Part shown: piece after piece, positions 52,247 to 61,081 of the stretch | Numbering within the stretch: position 1 is the stretch's first letter | Layout: the number at the start of each line of letters is the position of its first letter | Assembly: GCA_003258735.1 (NCBI GenBank) | Contig: QHME01000002.1 | Span: 124,001-188,000, forward strand | Direction of reading: 5' to 3' | Origin: Candidatus Melainabacteria bacterium | GTDB taxonomy: Bacteria > Cyanobacteriota > Vampirovibrionia > Gastranaerophilales > Gastranaerophilaceae | DNA length: 64,000 nucleotides | The notes under the pieces: model-generated | Databases searched by the model: none | What the model was told of the DNA's origin: nothing | What the model saw: the letters and a program-made list of their open reading frames with translations, nothing else | Position numbers and translations under genes: made by a program

Positions 52247-54823
52247 TTAACTTCGAATCATTTTTTCAAGGGTGCTATCATTTTTCCCTTGAGAAAATAT
52301 AAATTGTTTATTGCTTGCAATTGATGGAATATCAGGAGTTTTATTCACACCTACACCATTGCGCGGAGCAACTTCATAAGATTTAATTGAACGTTTTCCA
52401 GTCAAGCGTTGCATAAAATTATAATATTTTTTCTTAAATCCTGTTGAATTATTTTGTTTTGTTTCAATGTCAATCAACTCATCTCTTGTGTGTGGCTTGA
52501 TTGGAGTTCCGACAGATGACCTTGTAAGCATTTCACCTAATGTTGTATCAATAAGAGTAACCATACTCATACCCATTAGTGATGAGTGATATTGTTTTAC
52601 AAATGTTGAATTAAACAAGTCAATTAGCAATGTTTGGTAGAACAATCTTGAACCTTCTTGAACAAATCTTTCTTTGAATTTTGTCTCAGCACCTTGTTTG
52701 TCATTACCGTTTGATTTCAACATTACCATATTATAGTTATCTGTCATCAAGAACCAAATTGTTGCAATTGATGCAGCTGTTTTTGCAAGGTTTGATAATT
52801 CTGCATTTGATACGCTTGACATAGAATCTTCGTTAAATGCTTTTAATAAATTAACTTGAATATAATCTTTGAACTGTTCTTCTGTTATCGTTTTGTCTCT
52901 CAGTGCCTCAGCTTTTTTGCTAATTTTGTCAAAACTGTTTGCCAAAGCTTTCATATCAGACATGCCTGATTTTGGCTTAGCTTTTCTAAATACACCCATC
53001 AATTTTTCATCAATCATCCAATAAGGAAGGGTGACAGTATTCCATAAGAACTTGAATGGTGCAATTACAAAATTAACAAACGGTTTTACGTTAATTTCAT
53101 ACTCTTTTTTCAAGAATTTAATATTTACTTTAAACGTTCTATCTTTTTCACCTAAGTCGATAATTTTGTTACCGTCAACTGTTTTTAACCCTGTTTCAGC
53201 AATTTTTTGATATTTATCGGCAAGTTTTTCAAAACCGTTATCTTTAAGTTGTTGCACAGTCAGTGCTAATTTGCTGTCGTCAACGATATATTTTTGAGTG
53301 GTTAATTTTTTATACAAATCTGTAAATGGTCTGTATAAAACTTTGCTTTCAAACGCGCTAACTGCATTTTCAAGATTAAGTTGTTCAACTGTATAGTTTT
53401 CATATTTTTTAGGGTCCATTTTTTTGAGGTCTGAACCCATTTTTTCAAACATTTTGTCAATGCCTAATTCATTATACAATTTTGAGTTATTAGTTTTTAG
53501 GTTTTCAAAATATTTCAAAGCAGCTTTTTTAACAGAAGGAAGATTTTTTACACCTTTAATACTATACCCAACAGCAAGAACGGCTGCAGATGCTTTCATC
53601 ACTGTATCAAAAGATAACAATGGTTTTTGCTCTTTTTGCTTTTGTTGTGCTTGATTAGGTGTCTTAACATCATCAGCTTTTTTATCTTCTGCCTTGAATG
53701 TCAAAGGTTTGATTTTTGCTTCAGGATTATGTAATCTTTCGTTTTCTGCTCTAGCCTCTTCAGGTGTCAATCTCACAATATGTTTTCCGTTAGACAAACG
53801 TGAAAACATTTCTGTAACAAGAACTGTCAAACCGGTAATAAGAACAATACCTGCTTTTGATTTGTTGATAAATTTTTGAAAAGCCCCCATTGTAATAAGG
53901 GTCAAATAACCGCTTGTCAAAATTCTACTTGTTTCTTGTTTAAATCTGACTTTACTTTCGTGGCTTGCAGCTTTTGGGTCATCATCCATCATTCTTGACA
54001 AGTTATAGGCATCGTTTGCCAAAAATATTGCAGGCGGAAGACCAGAAACTAATCTATTCAAAGCTCTTTCATGCTTTGTATCATAATTTCCTGATTTTGG
54101 GTCAAACATTTTTAATTCACTTTGGAATACGCTTGAACCCATTTTATCATCGACATTTTTAATCAAGTTTGCTTTTACATCAGCTGGAATTTTGTCAACG
54201 GTAATTCCGTTTGCTTTTGCGTATTTTTCAAGTTCTGATGTAATTTTTGAATCTCTATATACAATAAGACCACGCAACGAGTTGACTTTTGCATCTAATT
54301 TTGAACGTTGTCTAATATTTTTAAACAATGGCTTTTCTAAAACTCTTGCAGACCAATTTTTTAGTCCCGGCACTTTGCCTAACAATTCAACAGTACCGTT
54401 TAGCATATCTCCAGGAAGAATTTTGAACGGATAAATTATTCCATCCCAAGCCAAATGCGGAATTGATTTTTTTGCAAGAATAATTTTATCACCTTCAACT
54501 GAAATCAGTTTTGAAGTATCGGCTTTGTGCTTAACCGTAATATCTTCAAGCAATTCTCTTCCCATTTTGCCAACATAAGTATCAGCCCATTTTTCAAATT
54601 CACTTTTGCTGTAAACTTTCTCTAATTTATTATAAAGAGAAAGACCTTCAAAAGCTAAATCTGAATGATTCGTTTTTAAAGGTCTCTTAATATCTCGATA
54701 AGTGTTTTGTGAATAAGAAGTAATTGACGAAGAGGATAGTGATGCCTGATTATTTGGAGACAGATACTCCTCTTTGTATCGTTGCTTGCCTATTCGAAAA
54801 TTTGTTGCACTATTTACTAACAT
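52247..54823 (-). CDS. Large lineage-type protein with membrane segments, unknown
   Basis: An 858-residue protein. The first about 55 residues are Ser/Asn/Tyr-rich (SLSSSSITSYSQNTY) and lead to DLAFEGLSLYN; the FxG-like word also occurs near the N-terminus of the 39712 protein. Membrane-like segments appear at about 315-340 (AGIVLITGLTVLVTEMF), about 410-430 and 700-715. Most of the rest is Lys-rich helix. No enzyme motif. It probably belongs to the same broad class as 38966/39712. ATG 54823 is used; the frame extends to 54832. A divergent promoter region separates it from fixC. Confidence 0.72.
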   Translation of the reverse strand: MLVNSATNFRIGKQRYKEEYLSPNNQASLSSSSITSYSQNTYRDIKRPLKTNHSDLAFEGLSLYNKLEKVYSKSEFEKWADTYVGKMGRELLEDITVKHKADTSKLISVEGDKIILAKKSIPHLAWDGIIYPFKILPGDMLNGTVELLGKVPGLKNWSARVLEKPLFKNIRQRSKLDAKVNSLRGLIVYRDSKITSELEKYAKANGITVDKIPADVKANLIKNVDDKMGSSVFQSELKMFDPKSGNYDTKHERALNRLVSGLPPAIFLANDAYNLSRMMDDDPKAASHESKVRFKQETSRILTSGYLTLITMGAFQKFINKSKAGIVLITGLTVLVTEMFSRLSNGKHIVRLTPEEARAENERLHNPEAKIKPLTFKAEDKKADDVKTPNQAQQKQKEQKPLLSFDTVMKASAAVLAVGYSIKGVKNLPSVKKAALKYFENLKTNNSKLYNELGIDKMFEKMGSDLKKMDPKKYENYTVEQLNLENAVSAFESKVLYRPFTDLYKKLTTQKYIVDDSKLALTVQQLKDNGFEKLADKYQKIAETGLKTVDGNKIIDLGEKDRTFKVNIKFLKKEYEINVKPFVNFVIAPFKFLWNTVTLPYWMIDEKLMGVFRKAKPKSGMSDMKALANSFDKISKKAEALRDKTITEEQFKDYIQVNLLKAFNEDSMSSVSNAELSNLAKTAASIATIWFLMTDNYNMVMLKSNGNDKQGAETKFKERFVQEGSRLFYQTLLIDLFNSTFVKQYHSSLMGMSMVTLIDTTLGEMLTRSSVGTPIKPHTRDELIDIETKQNNSTGFKKKYYNFMQRLTGKRSIKSYEVAPRNGVGVNKTPDIPSIASNKQFIFSQGKNDSTLEKMIRS

Positions 54824-54956
54824 TTTACACATCCGTTTTTATGTATTTTCATTCATACTAAAACAAAACGCAAGGAATTTTTGCTAAAATTTAACTTAAA
54901 TTTACAAACTTAAAACATAAAAATATTTGCCAAATGGGTTTAATTCCGCATAACTA

Positions 54957-54985
54957 TTCACAAGTATGGAATTTTAGTGTATAAT
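54957..54985 (+). promoter_or_regulatory. Promoter of fixCX
   Basis: TTCACA (54957-54962), 17 bases, TATAAT (54980-54985). It ends 20 bases before the fixC ATG, leaving room for the GAGAGAA ribosome-binding site. Confidence 0.6.
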
Positions 54986-55005
54986 TGCAATCAAGAGAGA
55001 ATTTT

Positions 55006-56304
55006 ATGCTTAAAAAAGAGAACAAAACTGATGTTATAGTCGTTGGAGCAGGTCCTGCCGGTATATCCTGCGCAATTACACTTGCTCGCGCAGGAAAAGA
55101 AGTTGTTGTAATTGAGCGTGGCATGTTTGCAGGCAGTAAAAATGTATTTGGGGGCGCGATTTATACCAAAGCAACGAAAGAAATTTTTCCGAACTTCGAA
55201 ACAGAAGCTCCTATTGAAAGACGAAATATTGAACATAATTTTGCAATTCTTGGAGAAAATGATTCAACTACAATAACTTATCGAAAGGATGATAATACCA
55301 GTTACACAGTAATTCGAGGTAAGTTTGATCGTTGGGCGGCAGAAGAAGCAAGAAAAGCTGGAGCTTATATCGTTGAAGAAACCGTTGTACGCGAACTTAT
55401 CAAAAAAGACGGAAAAGTTGTCGGAGTAAAAACTGAACTTGAGGACTTTTATGCTGATGTTGTGGTTTTAGCTGATGGTGTTAACTCTCTACTTGCCAAA
55501 CAAATCGGTTTGAGAAAAGAAATTGAGCCAAAAGATGTTGCACTAAGCGTAAAAGAAGTTATTAAACTGGATAAAGAGACAATCAATCAAAGATTTCGCA
55601 TAAAAGATAATGAAGGTTCTATTGTTGAAATCTTCGGTGGCCCAATGCTTGGTATGTTAGGACTTGGTTTTATGTATACCAATACAGATTCTGTGACAAT
55701 CGGACTTGGTATTACATTAAACGATTTAATTGAGTCTAACTACAGACCTTTTGAAATACTTGAAGAGTTAAAGAAACATCCTTCCATTTCACCATTACTT
55801 GAAGGTGGAACTCTCAAAGAATATTCCGCACACCTGATTCCTGAAGGTGGCTATAAAAAAATCCCAAAACTTTGCGATAACGGTGTTTTGATTGTTGGGG
55901 ATGCTGGAATGCTTGTAAATAATCTTCACTGGGAAGGTACAAATCTTGCTATGATTAGCGGAAAACTTGCAGCCGAGACAATAATCAAGGCAATAGATTG
56001 CGGAGATTTTTCAAGAAAAACTTTAAAAGAATATGAACAATCATTAAAAAAATCTTTCATATTAAAAGATTTAAAAACATATAAAGACTTGATGGATGTT
56101 GCTCATTCAAGGCAAAAGGCGTTCTTTTCATACTACTTTAAAAAGATTAATGCATTTTTTGAAATGTTTACATCTGCTGATGGAACACCAAAAAAAGAAC
56201 ATTACCACAAATTTATCAGAAGTATTTTTACAGATAGAAAACTTGTTGAACTATTTAAAGATGCAATTGCGCTTATCAAATTGTTATGGAGTATTTTGTT
56301 ATGA
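55006..56304 (+). CDS. fixC: FixC-like FAD-dependent quinone oxidoreductase
   Basis: The 432-residue flavoprotein has the FAD Rossmann motif VIVVGAGPAGISCAI at the N-terminus, a second FAD motif DVVVLADGVNS and LIVGDAGMLVNNLHWEGTNLAM, all as in FixC/ETF-QO. These enzymes receive electrons from FixAB (electron-transfer flavoprotein) and pass them to quinone or ferredoxin. The start at ATG 55006 has GAGAGAA; the frame extends upstream to a TTG. fixX overlaps the stop. fixA and fixB are not in the window. Confidence 0.9.
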   Translation: MLKKENKTDVIVVGAGPAGISCAITLARAGKEVVVIERGMFAGSKNVFGGAIYTKATKEIFPNFETEAPIERRNIEHNFAILGENDSTTITYRKDDNTSYTVIRGKFDRWAAEEARKAGAYIVEETVVRELIKKDGKVVGVKTELEDFYADVVVLADGVNSLLAKQIGLRKEIEPKDVALSVKEVIKLDKETINQRFRIKDNEGSIVEIFGGPMLGMLGLGFMYTNTDSVTIGLGITLNDLIESNYRPFEILEELKKHPSISPLLEGGTLKEYSAHLIPEGGYKKIPKLCDNGVLIVGDAGMLVNNLHWEGTNLAMISGKLAAETIIKAIDCGDFSRKTLKEYEQSLKKSFILKDLKTYKDLMDVAHSRQKAFFSYYFKKINAFFEMFTSADGTPKKEHYHKFIRSIFTDRKLVELFKDAIALIKLLWSILL

Positions 56305-56576
56305 ATATAGATAAAAAATTATACACATTAAAATACTCACCTGATACAGAGTCTCACCTCAAACCCGATAATGAGAAATGCAGACTTTGTGAAAACCGCT
56401 GTTGTACACATATTTGCCCAGCAGAAGTTTATGAATGGAGCGAGGAAAAACAAGAACTTATTGTAAATTATGAAAATTGCCTTGAGTGCGGAGCTTGTCG
56501 AATTGCTTGTGAGAAAAAAGCAATAGATTGGCAATATCCAAAAGGCACAAAAGGTGTAACTTTTAAGCAAGGATAA
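56301..56576 (+). CDS. fixX: FixX-like ferredoxin
   Basis: The 91-residue ferredoxin-like protein overlaps fixC by four bases (ATGA). It has C-x2-C-x3-C-type and NCLECGACRIAC clusters that can hold a 4Fe-4S centre, with CRLCENRCCTHICPAEVY upstream. FixX serves as the electron-carrying partner of FixC. The C-terminal YPKGTKGVTFKQG is characteristic of the family. Confidence 0.9.
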   Translation: MNIDKKLYTLKYSPDTESHLKPDNEKCRLCENRCCTHICPAEVYEWSEEKQELIVNYENCLECGACRIACEKKAIDWQYPKGTKGVTFKQG

Positions 56577-56610
56577 CAATTCAATAAAAGAAAATAAAGG
56601 AGACAAAAGT

Positions 56611-56988
56611 ATGAAAGAAGAGTATTCAAACCACTACAGACGCTGGTATGACAAAGACCCTGTTTTGTCAGAGGCTGTAAAAACATTAGAAGAGACTGAC
56701 GACCAAACACAAATAAGGATTGCATTAAATTTAATTAAAATTATCATAGAGCATAATATTGAAGACGAAAAATTTGAAGCTGTTGATGATATTATCAGTG
56801 CAGTAGGTTCTGGATTGGATGACAATCGTCGTGGACGTTGGTATGACATTGATACAACATTGAGAACAGCAATGAATATGTTGCAAAGCTGTCCGGAAGA
56901 AACTCAAAAAGTCATCGCAAAAGAAATGGCTCAACTTGTTTTAGAGGCTATTAAAAAAGATGATGATTCAGATGATGATGCAAAATAG
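56611..56988 (+). CDS. Small protein with an internal duplication
   Basis: The 125-residue protein carries two copies of a motif: RRWYDKDPVLSEAVKTLE (about 9-26) and RGRWYDIDTTLRTAMNMLQ (about 72-90), each followed by a helix and an ETQ/TQ-type segment. The end is acidic (DDDSDDDAK). No signal peptide. AAAGGAGACAA precedes the ATG, 35 bases after fixX, so it may be in the fixCX operon. No known function. Confidence 0.75.
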   Translation: MKEEYSNHYRRWYDKDPVLSEAVKTLEETDDQTQIRIALNLIKIIIEHNIEDEKFEAVDDIISAVGSGLDDNRRGRWYDIDTTLRTAMNMLQSCPEETQKVIAKEMAQLVLEAIKKDDDSDDDAK

Positions 56989-57024
56989 TTATTAAAACAT
57001 AATTAAATATACAAATAACAAAAC

Positions 57025-57060
57025 AAGGCAATAAGTTTGTTAAGCTTATTGCCTTATTTT
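57025..57060. terminator. Bidirectional terminator between 56988 and the 57090 gene
   Basis: AAGGCAATAAG (57025-57035) pairs with CTTATTGCCTT (57045-57055), followed by ATTTTATT on the plus strand and GTTTTG on the minus strand. Confidence 0.8.
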
Positions 57061-57089
57061 ATTCCAGTATATGTCAATGACACATAATT

Positions 57090-57617
57090 TTATTTCACAA
57101 TCTGACGACGCATGATTATGTTTTTATCTTCATCATAACAAACCGCACCAAGCCAATGCGCAAGAAGTTTTTTATCGGGTGTAAAAATAAATGTTTCATC
57201 TTCTGACACCCTCAATGTCATATTAACCAACTGCCCTTGCGGAGTATACTTGTATGTTTTATATGGAAAATCCAAAGATTCTTTAATTTCATTATGCGTC
57301 AGAATACCATCGTGAGAATAATACAAAACACTTTTCGGATTATCTTTGTAAATAACGCCATAACTTCCATCAGAAAATTTAGCCAAAGTTCGGTCTTTCA
57401 ATTCAGCCTTTCCGCTTAGCAATGTAGAGATATTTTCACCATAGTTTGAATCTACAAGATTTGCTCTTAAATACTCAAAATTAGGTCCAATCGGAGGAGA
57501 TGAAAAAACATCACTACGAGCATCTTCAACAGAACACTCAACGCCACCTGTAATAATTTCTGAAAAGACAGGCATACCTAATAAAAAAACAAATAATAAT
57601 ACTAAAATTTTCTTCAT
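57090..57617 (-). CDS. Secreted protein, unknown
   Basis: The 175-residue precursor has a strong signal peptide (KKILVLLFVFLLGMPVFS, cut about residue 19) and a beta-rich mature part with repeated YxG/GxL turns (DGSYGVIYKDNPKSVLYYSHDG, in parts, and KYTPQGQLVNMTLRVSE) that suggest MORN- or YD-like repeats. No catalytic motif. It is convergent with the 56611 gene and divergent from the BamE-like gene. Confidence 0.7.
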   Translation of the reverse strand: MKKILVLLFVFLLGMPVFSEIITGGVECSVEDARSDVFSSPPIGPNFEYLRANLVDSNYGENISTLLSGKAELKDRTLAKFSDGSYGVIYKDNPKSVLYYSHDGILTHNEIKESLDFPYKTYKYTPQGQLVNMTLRVSEDETFIFTPDKKLLAHWLGAVCYDEDKNIIMRRQIVK

Positions 57618-57723
57618 AGTTTATTTATAATGAATTATTTCAATAATGTCAAAACAACTTTAAAAATTTTATAAAACTTGCTATAATATTGTCAAAAAGT
57701 CTATAAAATAGTAGGAGTATGTA

Positions 57724-58218
57724 ATGAAAAAGTTATTAATTTCTTTATTGGTTTTATGTATTGCAGCACCTGTTTTTGCCATCAACGATGCACCAAAAGT
57801 TAGCCGAAAATGCAGAAAACATCCTGAAAAATGTATTCCGTTGACAACACCAATACAAGAACAACAAATGACATTAGGTCTTGTTCAACGAGATATCAAA
57901 GTTGGGACATCTCAAGCCGATGTCGCACAAATTTTGGGTTCTCCGAACATTGTAACCCAAGATGCTGACGGCAAAGAAACATGGATTTATGACAAAGTTT
58001 CATCTATCACTTCTTATGGAAGTTCAGGTTTTGGAGTAAACGTTGGCGGATTCGGAGGCGGATTTGGCTGGAACGGTATAGGTGGAGGAATGGGCAACGT
58101 CGGATACAACAAAAACGGAGGAACAGTCCAATCAAATCAAAAAACATTAACTGTTGTTCTAAAATTTGACAACAACCACAATGTTTCATCATTTTCGTAC
58201 CACATGAGTTCTTTTTAG
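57724..58218 (+). CDS. BamE/SmpA-like envelope protein with Gly-rich insert
   Basis: The 164-residue precursor has a signal peptide (KKLLISLLVLCIAAPVFA). The core LVQRDIKVGTSQADVAQILGSPNIV, then ETWIYDK, and LTVVLKFDNNHNVSSFSY, is the BamE/OmlA-like fold, here split by a Gly/Asn-rich insert of about 50 residues (about 100-140). No lipobox Cys at the cleavage site, so it is not an obvious lipoprotein. An extended -10 promoter lies at 57679-57687. Function is likely outer-envelope assembly or sensing; this is inferred. Confidence 0.72.
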   Translation: MKKLLISLLVLCIAAPVFAINDAPKVSRKCRKHPEKCIPLTTPIQEQQMTLGLVQRDIKVGTSQADVAQILGSPNIVTQDADGKETWIYDKVSSITSYGSSGFGVNVGGFGGGFGWNGIGGGMGNVGYNKNGGTVQSNQKTLTVVLKFDNNHNVSSFSYHMSSF

Positions 58219-58229
58219 TGAGGTGCTGA

Positions 58230-58754
58230 ATGTTAAAAAGACTAGTATTAATTCTGTTTATATTTTGCTTAGCACTACCTGTTTCAGCTAAAAAAAGACA
58301 ATCCGAAGACATTATCACTCCAATGTCTCAACTTGAAAAACGTCAATTTCAAACAAGGAGTTACGAAACTGCAGACAAACCACTTGTTATGAAAGCAATG
58401 CTAAATGTTTTACAAGATGAAGGTTTCATTGTTTATAACGCAAATCCACTGTTAGGATTTATCTATGGGGTCAAAGATTTTGATACATCTGACCCAAACA
58501 TTGATATATCTAAGGAATTTGGATTGTCAAAAGCGCGTTTAAGCTACAATGGCGTAAAAGTTGCAACAATTGAAACAACGGCAAATGTAACCGAGTACGG
58601 AAAAAGCATGAGAGTAAGAGTAAATTTCAAACGCAAACTCCTTAATGTATATGGGAATGCGCAATTTATTGACGATGTAAATGACGAAAAATACTACCAA
58701 GACTTTTTCTCAAAAGTAGATAAAGCAATATTTTTACAGAAACAAAAAATATGA
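58230..58754 (+). CDS. Secreted protein of a conserved TLQDxGF family (copy 1)
   Basis: The 174-residue precursor has a signal peptide (KRLVLILFIFCLALPVSA). The mature N-terminus QLEKRQFQTRSYETAD and the VLQDEGFIVYNANPLLGFI block match a widespread uncharacterised envelope family with the pattern (Q)TR-x-(Y/F)-x-T-x-D ... LQD-x-GF-(I/V). GAGGTGCTG precedes the ATG. It is followed by a paralogue that overlaps its stop. Confidence 0.78.
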   Translation: MLKRLVLILFIFCLALPVSAKKRQSEDIITPMSQLEKRQFQTRSYETADKPLVMKAMLNVLQDEGFIVYNANPLLGFIYGVKDFDTSDPNIDISKEFGLSKARLSYNGVKVATIETTANVTEYGKSMRVRVNFKRKLLNVYGNAQFIDDVNDEKYYQDFFSKVDKAIFLQKQKI

Positions 58755-59356
58755 TAAAAAAGATTTTAACGACATTTTTGCTGATAAATTTCTTTTGCGT
58801 CTCATCAAATTGCGCAATGGCAAAAAAAGTAAAGCCATTATCTCAACTTGAGCGACGAGAGGTTGAGACACGTTTTTATGACACATCAGATAGCGCAAAA
58901 GTGATGAAAGCTGCCATAAATACTCTACAAGACAGTGGATTTGTAATTCAGGAAATAGAACCGGAACTTGGATATTTACGTGCTCGAAAAATATACAAAC
59001 ATCGTTACATCAATAAAGGTAGACTCTCAAAACAGTCATTTTTACTTGCATTATTTACTGCCTATGCTGTTTTTTCTTATGGAACGACAGCATATTATAT
59101 GGTGGACCCAACAAGACAAATTTCCAATGAAATCCACCAAAAAACCGTTGTTGTAGATTCAAATGTTAATGTCGAAAATTTTGGCAAAAATAAGACAAAA
59201 GTCAGATTTGTACTAGTTCAAAAGGTCTTGCTAAACGCTGATGGTTATTCTTATGTAAAATCAGCACCAACAAGAATTTTGAGGGTTTATGACCCAAAAG
59301 TTTATCAAGAATTTTTCAAACAACTCGATAAAAGCATTTTTTATGAAGGGATTTAG
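58751..59356 (+). CDS. Secreted protein of the same TLQDxGF family (copy 2)
   Basis: The 201-residue precursor overlaps the previous gene (ATGA). After a signal peptide (about 1-25) it repeats the family pattern: QLERREVETRFYDTSDSAKV and TLQDSGFVIQEIEPELGYL. A later FLLALFTAYAVFSYGTTAYYM segment is hydrophobic and could be a second membrane contact, absent from copy 1. Paralogue by duplication with divergence. The HEAT protein gene follows three bases later. Confidence 0.78.
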   Translation: MIKKILTTFLLINFFCVSSNCAMAKKVKPLSQLERREVETRFYDTSDSAKVMKAAINTLQDSGFVIQEIEPELGYLRARKIYKHRYINKGRLSKQSFLLALFTAYAVFSYGTTAYYMVDPTRQISNEIHQKTVVVDSNVNVENFGKNKTKVRFVLVQKVLLNADGYSYVKSAPTRILRVYDPKVYQEFFKQLDKSIFYEGI

Positions 59357-59359
59357 ACT

Positions 59360-60037
59360 ATGCAATATATAGCAATAAAAGAAGAACAAAAAGCAGGAAA
59401 AACAGTTTTTATAGTAAATGCAATTCCTCTAAAAAATTCAGCAAAAGCTCTTGTACAAAAGATTCCACATCCGCTTGGTTCTGATAGCTTAACATTTGAA
59501 ACTCTTGAACTAGCTAAAGAAGCTGTCACACGAGCAGGATTTTCATATATTTTGCCGGATGGTAAAAAGGGAACAGCTATACGCCACAAAACACAAATCA
59601 GTAAAGATAGTAAAAATTATGAACAAATAATCATTTCTGTAATCAAAGACAAAACTGATTCATCAAACTCAACTGTTGCAGCTGCGGCAGTTTCGGCACT
59701 TTCGGTTTTTCCTAACGAAGAAACTTTTGACATTCTGTTTAATAAAATCGGAGAAGATAACGATTTAATCAGAAAAAACGCAATTTCGGGGATTTGCAGA
59801 TATGGAACTCTATTACAAGACAGAATTATTGACTCGTTGAAATCCTCAAACTGGGTTGTCAGAAATTCAGCAATATCTTGCATTAACCAATTGGCTGAAA
59901 CATCTGACATTGATTTAGAGAAATTTATTATTCCGCTTGCCAAAACTTGTGATGATTCAAACTCAATAGTCCAAACCAACGCAATAGCAACACTGGCTAA
60001 AGTGTATCAAAATTTTCAAAAGAATAAAAAAGTTTAA
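59360..60037 (+). CDS. HEAT-repeat protein
   Basis: The 225-residue protein has a small N-terminal beta domain (about 1-75: YIAIKEEQKAGKTVFIVNAIP) and helical HEAT-type repeats (about 90-215: AAAAVSALSVFPNEETFDIL; RKNAISGICRYGT; VVRNSAISCINQLAE; VQTNAIATLAKV). No catalytic motif; a scaffolding or partner-binding role is likely. It is the last gene of the 57724 operon. Its 3' end overlaps the 58-residue minus-strand gene by four bases. Confidence 0.82.
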   Translation: MQYIAIKEEQKAGKTVFIVNAIPLKNSAKALVQKIPHPLGSDSLTFETLELAKEAVTRAGFSYILPDGKKGTAIRHKTQISKDSKNYEQIIISVIKDKTDSSNSTVAAAAVSALSVFPNEETFDILFNKIGEDNDLIRKNAISGICRYGTLLQDRIIDSLKSSNWVVRNSAISCINQLAETSDIDLEKFIIPLAKTCDDSNSIVQTNAIATLAKVYQNFQKNKKV

Positions 60038-60210
60038 TAACTACCCTTTCTCATCAAATCAGAAAGTTTCAATTCTTTAGGAGCAGGAGCCTTTTTCTGA
60101 GGTCTCTCAACAGGTGATTTAACCTCTTTAAAAGCTGACAAACCTACTTTTGCGCTATTATCCTCTTTCAGCATAAAAATTTCTTGTAATAATGAAATAA
60201 TATTTCCCAT
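60034..60210 (-). CDS. Small 58-residue protein, unknown
   Basis: ATG 60210 has AGGAGAAATATTC upstream, so a good ribosome-binding site. The protein begins MGNIISLLQEIFMLKE and ends KELKLSDLMRKGSY, with a Pro/Ala/Lys-rich middle (ERPQKKAPAPKE). No membrane helix or domain. Its 3' end overlaps the plus-strand HEAT gene by four bases. Confidence 0.65.
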   Translation of the reverse strand: MGNIISLLQEIFMLKEDNSAKVGLSAFKEVKSPVERPQKKAPAPKELKLSDLMRKGSY

Positions 60211-60338
60211 GAATATTTCTCCTACTACTATTATAGCTTAACTTACTTGACGTATATCATACATTTAAACGATTTAACCATCAAAAAACAACAGTCTTTA
60301 TGTTATATTAACAGTACAGGCAAAATGAGGACTAAAAT

Positions 60339-61055
60339 TTGAATAACAGTTATTATGAAACTTTGGATGAAAATTTTGCACAGGCATTGAAATTGTACGA
60401 ACAAAGCTATTCTCACGAAGAGCTAATTGAATTGCTAAAAACAGGTAATATCGTACAAAAACAAATTGCGGCATTGCGCCTTGAAAAAATCACATCCGAC
60501 AAAGATGCCACAGTTTTGGTTGATAACTTGACAGGACAAGATGGAAAAATTCGCGAAGCCGTTTCATTAAGACTGAATGAATTCATGTCAAATCCGAAAT
60601 TTCTGCCTTATTTTTGTAATATAGGAAATTTTGATGTTTTTTTGGATGCAATTATTGATATAAATGCAAATATTTGCCGAAACGTCATCAGTGCAATCTG
60701 TAACCTTAAAAATAATATAGATTTTTGTAATACATTTTGTCCAAAACTGGTAAATTTGACAAATTCATTACTTGATATTGTTGAAAAATTCGACTTTCAA
60801 GATGGCAAATACAAAGTCAACAAAGAGGCTTTTAAATTATATTGGTGTTTAGAAACTATTTATGAATTTTATGACAAAATAGATTTCTCATCACTTAAAC
60901 AAATTATTTTGCGTACCAAAAATATTAACGAATACACAATTAGAGAAAAAGCTGCAAAAATTTTGACTCATAAATTTGAAGATTCTGATTTAAGCAAAGT
61001 AAAAGAAGAATTAAAACAAGACAAAAACTACTACGTTCGCAGATTTTTTGAGTGA
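60339..61055 (+). CDS. HEAT-like helical protein starting at TTG
   Basis: The 238-residue protein is all-helical (IVQKQIAALRLEKI, KIREAVSLRLNEFM, ICRNVISAICNLK, IREKAAKILTHKF), fitting HEAT/ARM repeats. The TTG at 60339 is preceded by GAGGA at about 7 bases and is better supported than the ATG at 60355, which lacks a ribosome-binding site. It ends 26 bases before the convergent prepilin copy 3. Function unknown, probably binding a partner. Confidence 0.75.
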   Translation: MNNSYYETLDENFAQALKLYEQSYSHEELIELLKTGNIVQKQIAALRLEKITSDKDATVLVDNLTGQDGKIREAVSLRLNEFMSNPKFLPYFCNIGNFDVFLDAIIDINANICRNVISAICNLKNNIDFCNTFCPKLVNLTNSLLDIVEKFDFQDGKYKVNKEAFKLYWCLETIYEFYDKIDFSSLKQIILRTKNINEYTIREKAAKILTHKFEDSDLSKVKEELKQDKNYYVRRFFE

Positions 61056-61081
61056 AATATCTTACCCATTTATATTATGCT

